Below are positions 48,261 to 59,973 of a stretch of 64,000 bases of DNA, in pieces. How positions within the stretch are numbered: position 1 is the first letter of the stretch; every line of letters begins with the position of its first letter. The notes beneath the pieces are model-generated. The model was given only the letters and a program-made list of their open reading frames with translations, searched no databases and was not told the origin of the DNA. Source of the DNA: Daphnia pulex (Eukaryota > Arthropoda > Branchiopoda > Diplostraca > Daphniidae); the NCBI RefSeq assembly GCF_021134715.1, contig NC_060024.1, forward strand, positions 6,572,001-6,636,000, given 5' to 3'. The position numbers were made by a program, and so were the translations under genes.

Positions 48261-48313
48261 CTTAGTTTCGTAAAATTGGGAGTCAAACGCTGTGCAGAGG
48301 AGAGACTGCTGCT

Positions 48314-48345
48314 GACTAACTCAAATCGATGGCTAACCTTATATA
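48314..48345 (-). promoter_or_regulatory. Core promoter of cuticle gene C
   Basis: Minus strand TATATAAG (48345-48338), a variant of the TATAAAA in A and B, with the same GTCAG initiator region and 5' UTR. Confidence 0.6.
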
Positions 48346-50110
48346 CTGGTGTACTTTCAAAGGGGGGGGGGGAATAACAGTGATTAGAGAAAAAGAAAAA
48401 AAAAACGATCTAAAGGTTGCGGAACATGCCAAATGGTGAGCCAAAAAGGAAAAAATACAGCAGAATATAATAAACAATCTGAAACTTGAAACTGGTTTTG
48501 TCCAGCAACAAAAGTGTTTTAGGGCCTACATTGAAAACGTATGTTTAATATGTTGTTCCGCAATCCCGTGTGCAACCGCGACACGGATGTCAAACGAGTC
48601 CCTGCTGTGCGTTTATCAGCATGAATTCTATAGAACGACCTTGCCCATGTAGTTCATGGTGCACAATGACGTGTCGGCACTATTTTAAATTTCCACTATT
48701 CTTATAATATAGTCTACATTTCATTGATCAGAAAATGAAACTGTCTAGGGCGTGGAATGTAAAAAGCACAGCACGTGCGCTCAAAAATGGACCATAGTTC
48801 CGGGTATTGGTTGATGCCGATGGCCATATCATATGCAAAACAAAATAATAAAACAAACGAAAATAAAAACAAGGGCTCATTTCTTGGGCTGAAAGTCGTT
48901 TAACAAAAGTGAACAATCCTCGTCTTTGCGTGTTATTTCAGATCGGTAGTTTTGACAGAATAAAAGCAGATAGTGTTTTTTCTTTGTGGTATAATCGCGT
49001 TATCGCCATCAGTTACAATTTTTTTTAAGTACCAAGTGTGCCGCACTAAATGTTTTAACATAGTTGAAAGTGACTCGCCATTTTTCACCCAGGATTTTAA
49101 ATCAATAAATAATTTTTTACTTGTCTGACCTTAATGAAATGCTCATCTCATGTTCGATTCCATTTAAAGTAATCTTTAAAATAACTTGGATTATTGGAAT
49201 TTTTTACCGCGTATAGCCTATACCATGCATGCGACAATATGGAACAATAAAATAGTGCTGTTGATATAATAACAAGGAAGTATTAGCTTTCCATGCTGGT
49301 GAAAAAGAGAAGGGAATTATCTGTATTGTTTTTCCACTCATAACTTCAGGCTAAATATACCTTTTGCCTTCTTATTGACAGATAACCCCAACAGCTAAAT
49401 GATTTCATGAAAAAACGAAGAAAATTTCCAATATCCATGAAAAAGACATCACAATGTCTCATTGTCTCATGATAGATTTAGCGGCTCTTGAATATAATTT
49501 CAAATAAACTGAAAATGGATTCGAAGCCGTTGTAAGTTGTTTTGATAGAGCGAGGTGGGTGAGAGAAATTTTTTTTTTAGAATTTCTATAACGGGAAGGT
49601 TAACTGGTTTTGAAGTTTCTTTCGAAGAAAAAAAAGCGGAGCATTGAAATTCGATCAGCGATTCCTTATTTGGAATACTAAAAAAAAATTGTGGGTTAAT
49701 TGATGGAATCTTATTCGAAGGTCTTTATGCGAATAATAACACAAGGGTTGATATGCTCTCGTTTTAAACAATATATTTTTTTTATTTAATTGAATAAACT
49801 TGCTGATTTCGATTAAAGGATTTTTTTTATTTGATTACATTTGAGCGTCCTTGCCCGTATCAATTTAATTTGGGCCGCCAGGAAGTGTTCGAATCTAAGA
49901 ATAATAAGGAATACCTAAAAGTCTGTCTCGCCTTTGAAATCCTGCATAATATCCTAATAATGCTGACGCTATTGACATTGACGTTGCAGCATATATTTTA
50001 AATAATATTATTTATGCATCGATACACACGCTCGAGTGTGATGTGGAAAGGATATTGATGCTTTTTTTATGTCACCCGGAATGAAAGCGCTGGGATGTAT
50101 GGGGAAAATA
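48346..50110. repeat. Spacer upstream of cuticle gene C (full-length unit)
   Basis: The most complete version of the duplicated spacer. About 48415-48830 matches upstream of A and about 49290-49960 matches 43094-43760. No gene; short ORFs are not conserved between copies. Confidence 0.6.
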
Positions 50111-50811
50111 GGGGGAGGGGGCTAGTTGGCAGGTGGGGTAAGTTGGCATTTTGCTAATTAGAACCTTTACAGACCAAAACAAGCCAAGCCTTTTGCACCA
50201 GATATGAAAGACAACACCCAGATTGCTCATACAAAATTTCAAAAGTATACGATCTCCCCAACAGGAGTTAAAGCAAAAAGAAAGAAAAAACGGCAAAAAG
50301 TTTTTTTTTGGCCTCTCAGCACTTTTCATTTTTCTCATAATATAAAACATTAAGAGTGTCAGAAAACCCAAGCAACTAAGAATTAATGTTTGTCTTATTT
50401 TTAAAAGAAACCCGACATTTCTACATTAAAAAGTTATTTAGTTATCAATTTATTTGTTCAAAAAGCACCCTGTGGGGTTAGTTGTCAGAAATTTTTAGGG
50501 ACATGTTGGTATATATATTTCTCACGAGATGCTGAGTTGCAAGTTTTCAAAATTCGACCTTGAAACTTTTGAGCAATGGAGAATCGTCAGCTGCCAACTT
50601 ACCCCGTAGGTGGGGCAAGTTGGCAGACTTTTTTTTGCAATTTTTCTCAATTTTACAATTTCGTGTAAATGAACATTGTAAACAAATACGATCAATTCAT
50701 AGAGAATTGAAATCTGAATTTGATTTATTCATTCAATTTGCAAAACGTGTGGTCAAAAAATTCAAATAAATTCAGAAAAAGAGACCCTGCCAACTAGCAA
50801 CAACTCTCCCC
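50111..50811. mobile_element. GTTGGCAG-family element, copy 2
   Basis: 701 bp, ends GGGGGAGGGGGCTAGTTGGC and CTAGCAACAACTCTCCCC; TA at 50109-50110 and 50812-50813. It occupies the same spacer position as 45774 in the neighbouring unit. Confidence 0.82.
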
Positions 50812-50815
50812 TATA

Positions 50816-51529
50816 GGGGAGAGGGGGGCTAGTTGGCAGGTGGGGTAAGTTGGCATTTTTCTAGTTAGACCCCTTGCAGACCAAAACAAATCAAGTCTTT
50901 TACACCAAATATGAAAAACAACACCCAGATTACTCATGCAAAATTTCAAAAGTATACGACTTCCCCAACAGGAGTTATAGCAAAGAGAAAAAAAAAAACG
51001 GCAAAAAGTTTTTTTTGGGCCTCTCAGCACTTTTCATTTTTCTCATATTATAAAACTTTAAGAGTGTCAGAAAACCCAAGCAAAAAAGAATTAATGTTTG
51101 TCTTATTTTTAAAAGAAACCCGACATTTCTACATTAAAAAGTTATTTAGTTATCAATTTATTTGTTCGAAAAGCACCCTGTGGGGTTAGTTGTCAGAAAT
51201 TTTGAGGGTCATGTTGGCATATATATTTCTCACGAGATGTTGAGTTGCAAGTTTTCAAAATTCGACCTAGAAATTTTGGAGCAATGGAGAATCGTCACTT
51301 GCCAACTTACCCCGTAGGTGGGGCAAGTTGGCAGACTTTTTTTTTTGAGTTTTTCTCAATTTAACAATTTCGTGTAAATGAACATTGTAAACAAATACGA
51401 TCAATTCATAGAGAATTGAAATCTGAATTTGATTTATTCATTCAATTTGCAAAACGTGTTTTCAAAAAATTCAAATAAATTCACAAAAAGTGACCCTGCC
51501 AACTAGCGCCCCTCTCCCCTACAGGACTT
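50816..51529. mobile_element. GTTGGCAG-family element, copy 3 (abuts copy 2)
   Basis: 714 bp, same orientation as copy 2 and separated from it only by TATA (50812-50815). Right TA at 51530-51531. Internal sequence is near-identical to copy 2. Confidence 0.82.
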
Positions 51530-51963
51530 TTTGAAATTTGGTCAAAATTTAATTTTCTGTTAGCCCACTGCAGATAAATACCATAATAATCTGGGTATCA
51601 AGTGGGGGGGTTTCCCGCCATTTTTGGTACGGGTTACCATAAATAGGGGGTTTAAACTTGCACAAATGAGATTTTACGATATTTTGACAATTTCATTGAT
51701 TTTTTCCTCGTTTGTGGTACCCTCAAACCACCAAAAAGTAATACTCTTTTTAACAGTGTTATAAAACGGAATTGCTGCCCTTTTTTATAACAATATTTGA
51801 AAATTGTTCAACATCAGAGATTTGACTCACACGATTGTATTTCATTAACTTTGGCAGCGAAAAATGGCGACAACTATTGTACAGATGAAAAAAAGAAAGA
51901 ATCAGGAATGGATAATGTAAGGTATACAAAGCCTGCGTATAACCGTAACAATTTGTCGAAACA
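51530..51963. repeat. 3' flank of cuticle gene D
   Basis: Near copy of 46818-47260. Confidence 0.6.
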
Positions 51964-52952
51964 TTAGGCTATTGCGACGATTGCTGTTGCGTCAGATGTG
52001 GCGACGACACTGTCTGCGTTGGTTTCGGCGACAGCAGCAGAGGCGACAACAACCGGCGCCTCAACAGCAGCAGCAGCAGCAAAGTTATTATAAGCCGTGG
52101 GATAATATTGGCCGTTATAGGTGAAAGGGTTTCCAAAGTGATAGCCGAAATAAGGAGAGCCATAGTTGTAGCCGAAAGGTGTGCCAAAGTTGGAGTAAGC
52201 AAAAGGAGAGCCAGCATAGTGATTGTAATAAGCGAAAGGAGAAGCATAGTTGTAAGCGAAAGGAGATGAGTTGACGTGCTGAGGAGCCAACTGAATCAGT
52301 CGCTTATTGCGGGACATGATGGGAGTGGCAACAGCGACAGACTCGACCGGAGCGGCAACATCAGTTTCGACGACCGGAGCGGAAACGGTTTCAACCACCG
52401 GAGTGGCAACAGTTTCTACCAGCGAAGAAGCAGCAGTTTCCATAGCCAGAGTGGGAGCCACAGCAGCATCAGCAGCGACAGGAACAGCAACAGGAGCCGC
52501 TACGACGGGAGTAAAGAGACGGGCCCTGGCGGCGGCGTGGGCGGCAAAGTGAGCCGCTTTGGCCTGGGCCACTTCCGGCGTGTCCTGTACTTGACCGTAT
52601 CCTCCGACTTGGTTGCCGAAGGCGTCATAGGCAGGCAGAGATGCAGCTGGGTAGTTGACGAATCGTCCTGGATGTCCGTAAAAAGGTCCATTTGCTGGGA
52701 ATCCGGCGTAACCCGGGTAGAGGCCGTTGAATCCGCCAAAATACCCAGCAGGATTGAGACCGTACCCGAAGTTGTTCGGCCATTGGGAATGGACGGAAAC
52801 AGCCAAAACCAAAAGACAAGCGACCTGTGATGGACGATTTATTAATATAATTACTATAGGCTATATACATTCTATTAGACGACTCCAAAAACATGTTTGC
52901 AAAGTATACAATATAATTAAGTTTATTGAAAAGGACTTACTATGGATTTCAT
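51964..52952 (-). CDS. Cuticle protein D, aromatic-repeat type
   Basis: Exon 1 (52952-52941, MKSI), intron, exon 2 (52824-51964); 290 aa. Same plan as C: signal MKSIVACLLVLAVSVHS, QWPNNFGYGLNPAGYFGGF, DAFGNQVGGYGQVQDTPEVA, the AHFAAHAAARARL helix, linker, aromatic repeats and Ala tail. The basic site is SRNKR rather than SRKKR but still fits R-X-K-R. One repeat carries a two-residue change (NYGSPYFGYHFG). Its intron and upstream region are unlike those of A-C, so the coding sequence and promoter have different histories. Confidence 0.88.
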
Positions 52953-52994
52953 CTTATTTTCGCAGAAATGAATGTAGGAGCTGAGACGAGAAGT

Positions 52995-53030
52995 TGGTGA
53001 CTGACTCGATTCGCAGGTGTCCCTTTTATA
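52995..53030 (-). promoter_or_regulatory. Core promoter of cuticle gene D
   Basis: Minus strand TATAAAA (53030-53024) and GAGTCAGTCACC about 28 nt downstream. The upstream block shared by A-C (TTGCGGAACATGCC) is absent. Confidence 0.6.
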
Positions 53031-53725
53031 CTTGTATTTCCAAAAGGTCAAAATAGACACCCTGCCGCTTTGCTGCTGGTGGAAACCGGTTGTAAGAAAT
53101 TGCGGAAAAATTGGACCAGTGAAACGGCAGAAAAGAGTTGGAAAATACATAGTAGATGTTTTTTTTTTTTCCAAACACCAACTGGCTGGACACAAAAAAT
53201 TGTCTGCCCTCGTTCTGGCTTGAGCATTATTGACTGCTTATAAATAAGCGGCCTTGTTATACATTCCAAGGTGCAACAATGACGCTGTTAATAATATGTA
53301 TATATATATATATGTATACCAAATATATATTCTAGAGTCCGTGTACAATCACTTTCAGCCTTTCATGTATATTGAAGATTGATTTTTGTTGACCCTCAGC
53401 AAGAATTTGAAATCTTCCGGGTTTTATAATCTTTATTCCCATTATCATAAGACAAAAAAAAATGACTTTTTAGCCATCAGCTTTAAATATAGTCCACCTT
53501 ATATAGGCTACAGCATATCTACCACCACGCCCAAAACTTCATCAGTCCAGTCTAATATTATGACCTTTATTATTTTGTCACAATCGTTATACGTCGAATT
53601 TTAATTTAAAAAAAAAACAACATCCGCAATCAGAATCAGCTGTTTTATTTCGCATAATAACCTACTACTGGCTGTACTACTGCATAAAAATTACAGCCAC
53701 GGTCAACATATGTCATTTCCTGCCC
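53031..53725. other. Intergenic, edge of the cuticle cluster
   Basis: No gene seen. (TA)n around 53296-53315. Confidence 0.5.
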
Positions 53726-55950
53726 ATCCCTTACGGAAAAATCTCATCAAACTATATGAGAAATCATATGTTTATTAATGACATCAATGATTTTTTAATA
53801 ATTTTTGATGATCTCATATATTTCTCATTAAATTGATGAGAATTTTCACCCTCATATTTATCATTAAAAGTGTTTAAAATATTTTTGTCTCATTTTATAT
53901 GAGATATAACCCAATCCGTAGTAAGAAATCAGAAAGAAATCATATAAATTTCATGATTTTACCACAGACTTTTCGCATGAGAAATATGCAAGAAACTGGT
54001 GATAATTAACCATAAATATCATGATATTTTCTTAAAATGAATCAGTAATATATCATGTATTCTCAGTTTTTAATCATTAATTTCTATTGGTATTTTGTAA
54101 TGAGATACTTGTATAAAATCATGTGGAAATCAATAAAATGTCATGATTTTCCCGCAGTTTTTTTCGCATGAAAAATCTGCAAAAAATCAGTGATTATTAA
54201 GCGGGAATATCATGATATATTCTTATAATCAATAAGTAATTTGTCATAAATTCTGAGTTATTAATCATTAATTTCTATTGATGTTTTGTCAAGAGATTCT
54301 TGTATAAATTCATGTGAAAATCAATAAAATCTCATGATTTTTCCGCAGTTTTTTCGCATGAAAAATCTGCAAAAAAACAGTGATTATTAAGCGGGAATAT
54401 CATGATATATTCTTATAACAAATAAATATTTTATCATATATTCTGAGTTATCAATCATTAATTTCTATTGATGTTTTGTATTGAGATACTTGTATAAAAT
54501 CATGTGAAAATCAATTTTACCTATGACATTATACGATTTTTTTGGTTTTCTTTTATACAGTTTTTTGGCTTAAAAATCATGAAATTTATTATTAAATGTC
54601 TATCAGAAATCAGGTAGATTTAGGTGTGAGATCATGATATTTAATTATAATTATTTTGTATATTATCATTTATTAAGAGCTTTTTATCAATAATTTCTCT
54701 AATGCTTTATAGTGAGATTTTTCATTAAAATCATGTGAAAATCAGTTCCCACTAAGGAATCAAAAGATTTTTTGGTATTATTTTCACCCAATTTTGGGCT
54801 TTAAAATCTTCAAATTCATAACAAAAAGTCAGTAATAATCAGCTACAATTCAACAGATCAGATGTGAAATTATAACTATTTAATCGTCAATATTTTCTTA
54901 TGTTTTGTAATGATGTGTGAAAAATCAAGGGAAAATTTCTACATATATGACATCAAAATATTTTCTTGTATTCTTTTAATACAATCCTAAAAATATCCGT
55001 TAAAATCAGCAAATAAGTATATAGGCCTACCTGGAATGAAATATTCTGACTTTAAATTCTTTTTGGACTTTTACATTTTTTATTTTTTACCTTTCGTAAA
55101 TATATGGTAGCTATCTAATTCTCACAAAAATTACACGATGTTTTTATAATCACAAGATAGGCTGGGATAACTATTTTTTTTAACGCGCTAAGTAAATTTG
55201 AGTGAAAGTTCTATTTTACTCTGGTGTGTTTTTTTTTGTGTGAATTATTCTAAGTCCCGAAATCTGGCTTTTATCTAACTAAACTAACCAATTGATTATA
55301 TGGTATGTCAAAACGCATCATAGAAATTTTTACTAAGTTTTTTCACGCGCTAAGTAAATTTGAGTGCAATTTCTATTTGACTCTGGTATGTGTTTTTTGT
55401 GTAAATTATTCTAAGTCCCATAACCCTGTTGTTATATCACTAAACTAACCAATTTATTAATTTCCACGTTAAAAAGCTTCAATTACAACATCAATTGGTG
55501 GTGTAGTGGTTAGCAGATTGGCAAGCCACCCTGGAAGTCGAGGTTCGATTCCTGGTCAGGGCAATTCTTTTTTCAATTTATATAATTAAAATCTCATTTA
55601 AAAGCGCTCAAATTCTCATTCAAATTTTAGTGAGAAAATCATTAACATTTTTGTGGAAAAAGAGAAATTAAGCGAGATTACAGTAAACCCTCAGTCAGAA
55701 ATCATTATATTTACGCGACTAATCATTTATATTTAGATGAGAAATAACATAATTCTCACTTTGTTCACATGAAATTAATGATTAACGGCTGATTTTAAAC
55801 TTGAAAATGTCCCAAATTCTCATCAAAAGTCATCAAATAAATGATATTTTGCTGTTAATCTCACCAAAATATCACGACAAAATGAATGAGAATTAAGGTT
55901 ATTCTCATGTATTTCTTTATGAGTTTTAATGAGATTTTTCCGTAAGGGAT
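53726..55950. mobile_element. 2.2 kb non-coding TIR element with ~190-bp subrepeats and a tRNA-like module
   Basis: Ends ATCCCTTACGGAAAAATCTC (53726) and its complement ending at 55950. Inside the left half, a unit with TCATGATTTT..CCGCAG, TTTTCGCATGAAAAATCTGC and GGGAATATCATGATATATTC recurs about every 190 bp (near 53962, 54152, 54343), then decays rightwards. The right half has a short direct duplication (CGCTAAGTAAATTTGAGTG, about 55188 and 55351) and a tRNA-like module. No transposase ORF. Exact ends and the target duplication are not resolved. Confidence 0.7.
55493..55566 (+). repeat. tRNA-like module with near-complete cloverleaf
   Basis: 74 nt. The 5' AATTGGT pairs with the 3' GGCAATT at 6 of 7 positions. 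TGTAGTGGTTAGCA resembles a D arm (A box) and GAGGTTCGATTCCTGG a T arm (B box). The anticodon stem is poor. It is the best-folding of the six modules here but probably not a working tRNA. Confidence 0.55.
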
Positions 55951-56625
55951 TCCCACGCTACAATATAATAGATCATTGCGATGATGTCGTGTGATGATCT
56001 ACATGAGGTGCCAAAACAAGTGATTTACCACAGCGGTATATTATTTATACAACCAAGGGTGAAACAGGTGCATGTGGCCGCATGTGGCATACTGAACGAC
56101 AGTTGCATATAGTGCATACACACGTCACGGTGGATGGGCCGAAAAATAACTTCCGCCCTGATGTGCAATTCATAAAGTTGGGAATTTGTGTAAAGCCAGC
56201 AGCAACGGGGGAGGAGTTTTGGCTTGTCACAGTTACACTTATTAGCTAGTATATATCGGCCGTATTATTATGTATGGAAATTTCCCGGTAAATATTTTCG
56301 TATATGCCGAAACATATCCCTGGTCAGCACAGCCGCTACTATGTATCGCATCACTGCCGCAGAGCATTTCTCCTGGCAACAGTTTCAGAACTGGACGTGC
56401 TTTGCTGATCCCTAATAAAGAAATCTCTTCCCACTGAAGATGTGGAAAGTTATCATCGGCATCACAACTTTACTGGTAAATACAAAACTATCAATAATTC
56501 CTGTTAGGTAACATATGCACTTGCGCAATGGTGTTGGTGAATTAATACTCGTTATAAAATACAACTTGTTGCCGGGCGCTATTGTAACTTGTTCTGGTGA
56601 CGCAAGGGAGATCAACAGCATTCAC
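55951..56625. other. Intergenic, no gene seen
   Basis: No supported gene or element. Confidence 0.5.
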
Positions 56626-57545
56626 ATATAGTGTCGGTGCCTACACAGTGGCGGTATCCTACTTTCTTGTAACTGCTACTCGGTGACAGCCTACTAACCA
56701 ATTGATTGAAACTACTTCTCAATTCTTCTACCTTTTCTTACTCACCTTACTAATTTATTAGAAACCCCTATCCGGTGTTCAGCTTACTAAGAATAAACTA
56801 AACCACTTTAAATTCTTTCCTGCTTTTACTACCCACCCCTTACTTAAAAAGTTTTGACCACTCACCAAGCTACTAACCAATTGTATATCCTACTAACCGA
56901 CCATTGCGATTTTATTTAACTTGGAAAGAAGCCTTGATTTATTCGGGAATTGAACCCGGACCTTCTGTGTGGCAGTCTAGTGCCTTACAGGCACGCCACA
57001 GTGATATATACAAAAATTACTATCCTAACGAATACTACTTATTCCTTGCAAGTTGTAACCTACTAAACCGCAAAGACGATGTGAAAACATACTTACAGTT
57101 TTGTATGTGACTAACGTTCAACTGATTACTTTTTTCCGTCAAACTGCTAAGCCTTCCTACTGAACTTTTTGAACTAGTGATCAAAGGTACTGAATTGTTC
57201 ACACTACTTATAACAAAAGTACTAAATTTTTGTAAACTACTAGCTATAACCTAGATTGCTTTTATTATTGATTACTTTTTAAAATCAAACTACTAACCCT
57301 ACCTGAACATACTGAATTTTTCAGACTACTAACTAAATCTTTATAAAATGCTGGACCGACCTACTGAACAGAACTATGCCTACTAACAGTTTCACTAGGA
57401 ATAACGTAAAAAGTAGGCAAATGAATGGTTAGTAGGGAATTTGTACTTAAGCAAGTACAGTAAAATACTGAATTGCGTTTCAGTAGCATATTCGACCCTT
57501 TTGAAGGGTACTGAAACTGTTAGGGGTGTGTAGGTACTGGAAATC
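56626..57545. repeat. CTACTAAC-rich non-coding segment, possible element
   Basis: The word CTACTAAC or TACTAA recurs many times on the plus strand (about 56690, 56750, 56785, 56868, 56890, 57058, 57286, 57322, 57380), with its complement TTAGTAGG near 57430. Short weak inverted ends (GTGCCTACACAG, GTGTGTAGGTAC) suggest an element of about 0.9 kb, with one tRNA-like module inside. No ORF. Confidence 0.45.
56932..57004 (-). repeat. tRNA-like module on the minus strand
   Basis: Minus strand: TGTGGCGTGCCTGTAAGGCA (A-box-like) and CCGGGTTCAATTCCCGAA, a strong T arm with a perfect GGG/CCC stem (B box). The middle does not form a proper anticodon arm. Confidence 0.55.
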
Positions 57546-57662
57546 GTTAAAATAAGCAGTTTAACGCGGCTGTGTAAATTATTTTGGGCGCGCATCTTTT
57601 ACATTGCACATTAGTTCTTGGCGGAGAGTTGGTTATCGATCGGCATCGAAGGAAATCCGACG

Positions 57663-59215
57663 ATGAATTGGCCAATCAGCAGCACTGCTGGATCTCGACA
57701 GCTGCATCGACTCTCCCACCGCCCTTTGGTCGTCTCAGATGACGAGCTAATCTATCGCCAGCATCAGCCTCGATGGCATTTTCATTTCCATTCGGAGCGA
57801 CAGCAGATCCCATCACCTTCCATCAACCTGTCCAAAATCGTCAAGCGATCTGTGGATAGTCTAGAAACCGATACACTCGAAGGTATAATTATACACATCA
57901 TATACTATATAAGCTCTTTTGTATTCTAAAAATGAAATAATATTATCAAAAATAATTATTCGAAATTGATATAAGAACGTCAATCGAGAGGAGAACCACC
58001 GACAGACGACAGCCAGGACAAAATCGCTGGTGACTCTCAATTTTTGTTATTCTATACATTTACTTAATTTCTTGAATGTCTGCTGCGATTTATATACAGC
58101 CGTGGAAAATGAAATCAATCAGCTTGCAGAGACCGTGAATTCCCTCGCCATCAATCAAACAGGTAACACCGCCGGCTCTGCTGCTGGTATTAAATACCCG
58201 AAATTCTGGGGAGTAGCGAAATCGGTTGACGGGAATGAAGATTACGTCTCGTTCCAAGAGTCGCCGCTCCTGATGTTGCCGGAGACCACCAGCAATAACG
58301 AAACGCTGGCCCAGTTTTTCGGCATCACCAACATCTACGTGGGCGGACAGAGGCTCATCAACAAGAAACAGTCGGAATTGTTACCGGACAGCGTGGCAGC
58401 AATAGATTGTCCCGTGTGTCCCACCGTCTCCGCCGTCGAATGTCCTACACTCCCCGAGCATATCATTTTGACAGTTACAGGTTAATTAATTAAAAAATGA
58501 ATTAAATCAAATTCATTTTTTTTGTCTTCCAAAATAATTCTTTTAAATAATTTCACATGTTCTTATAGCTTGCGAGAGTTTCGGTTCTTCCTTGGGTACC
58601 TGCTCGGTGGCTTCCATCGCGTCCAGTGGCACCATTTTCATTTTGTTTCCGAGCAGCAGCGCCGGAAGTGGCGGTCGCAAGAGCTTCGGCCGTTACCTGA
58701 AAAAGAAGAATAAGAACATCGCCGCCAGCGTTGCCACTGCGGTCGTCGGAGTAGTTGCCGCAGCTCCCAACACTAAAGTCAAAATGACATGTCCCTACAT
58801 TCCCACAGATGTTACGGTTACAACGGTATATGAGAGTTTAAATTATACCGGGGGTTGGCAACTCACAACTTGGGTGTACGAAGATTCGGGATTCTAGAGA
58901 GATTCTAGAGATTCCAAAAGATTCTATGAGAGGAGAGATAGGGAGATTCTGGCCAGGGCGGACCAGGGTGTACGAAGATTCTGGGGAGTTGCCAACCCCC
59001 GAATTATACACGCTCTCAATTAACTTACAGCAACAGGCAGAACAGCAATTAAGGAAACATAATATTTTCTGTTTTGTTGAATGTTTCCATAGCAAAATGG
59101 GCCAGTGTTGCCGTACAAGCCAAGGGAAGAGGCAGGATTCATCCAACTTATCGTAACCGGTACCTTAGCATCGGAGAAATACACAATGGCATGTGTTTGG
59201 GCTTCCAGTCCTTAA
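57663..59215 (+). CDS. Gene F: unknown protein, intact paralogue of gene E
   Basis: Exons 57663-57882, 58100-58480, 58569-58825 and 59093-59215, GT-AG introns, phases exact; 326 aa. Start: the only ATG in an exon frame closed by a TAG at 57612. Blocks in order: a Ser/His/Arg-rich start without a signal peptide; AVENEINQLAETVNSLAINQ; YPKFWGVAKSVDGNEDY; TLAQFFGITNIYVGGQRL; DCPVCPTVSAVECPTLPEHI, ILTVTGAC; SSGTIFILFPSSSAGSGG; a basic YLKKKNKN; NTKVKMTCPYIPTDVTVTT; QNGPVLPYKPREEAGFIQL and a tail ACVWASSP. Gene E has each of the blocks from NEINQ onwards in the same exon order. I know no matching domain. Conserved Cys-Pro pairs hint at an oxidising, extracellular setting, but no export signal is visible; an upstream exon might supply one. 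Confidence 0.75.
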
Positions 59216-59973
59216 TAAGGACATTTGTCGCTTCTTTTTTTGTTTATTTAAATTATTCAACTCAATTTGATGCGTCATTGTACAAACTATTTTCACGAAT
59301 ACAAAATTTATAACATTTCTTCTTCTTTCTGTTTCCTAATAAATATGGAAATCTTTTTTTTTTATATCAAACATGAGAAGAGTCCCCATGTAACAAAATA
59401 TAAGAAATCACATCGTTATAAAAGCGGTTGAAAGGCCTAAAAAACTTGTTATATGTTATTGAGTTTGAAAAACAGCTGGTTCAAAAAAGTTCGACAAATT
59501 TATTAGCTTACATCGTGTGTTCATATTTACGGCGTGGAGTAGGGCCTAGCCTATACGCGCCCAAAATTTGCATGTGCTACATACTTGTTTGCTGTACATG
59601 ACAGACAACGTTGGCCTGCAATCTGCCATGCTGGCCCCTGAGTTAATATTTATATACGGTAGCTAGTCTGAGTGATGCGATTTCAAAATGTTATTCCTTT
59701 TCCAACTCTACATGTAGTGGTATAGGGCAGCAGCAGCACGTGTCAATTTGATCAATATTCTCGACTGATGCTGTGCTGCATCTTATTAGAAGAGCGGACC
59801 AAGTGCGCAGCACATATAGCGATGTGCTCGTATATAATAATCGATGTGACGCACAAACCAAGCGGGGATCGCCCATAGACGATCTGCGTCCTCGTTTTTC
59901 TGTCATTCGACGACAGGTTGCCTCACCGCACGCAGCACCTTTTATACTAAAAGGACTAAATATAATTTTGATT
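59216..59973. other. Intergenic: gene F 3' side and gustatory receptor upstream
   Basis: AATAAA signal at about 59337 for gene F. No other gene. An open frame extends upstream of the receptor start, with no membrane or homology character. Confidence 0.5.

Noticed and set aside
47570..52830. Long plus-strand ORFs opposite the cuticle genes (47570-48145, 52276-52830)
   Set aside because: They are antisense shadows of GC-rich, repetitive coding exons and carry no arthropod protein features.
35484..57004. tRNA-like modules as functional tRNA genes
   Set aside because: Anticodon arms do not fold and stems carry mismatches; only promoter boxes and T arms are convincing.
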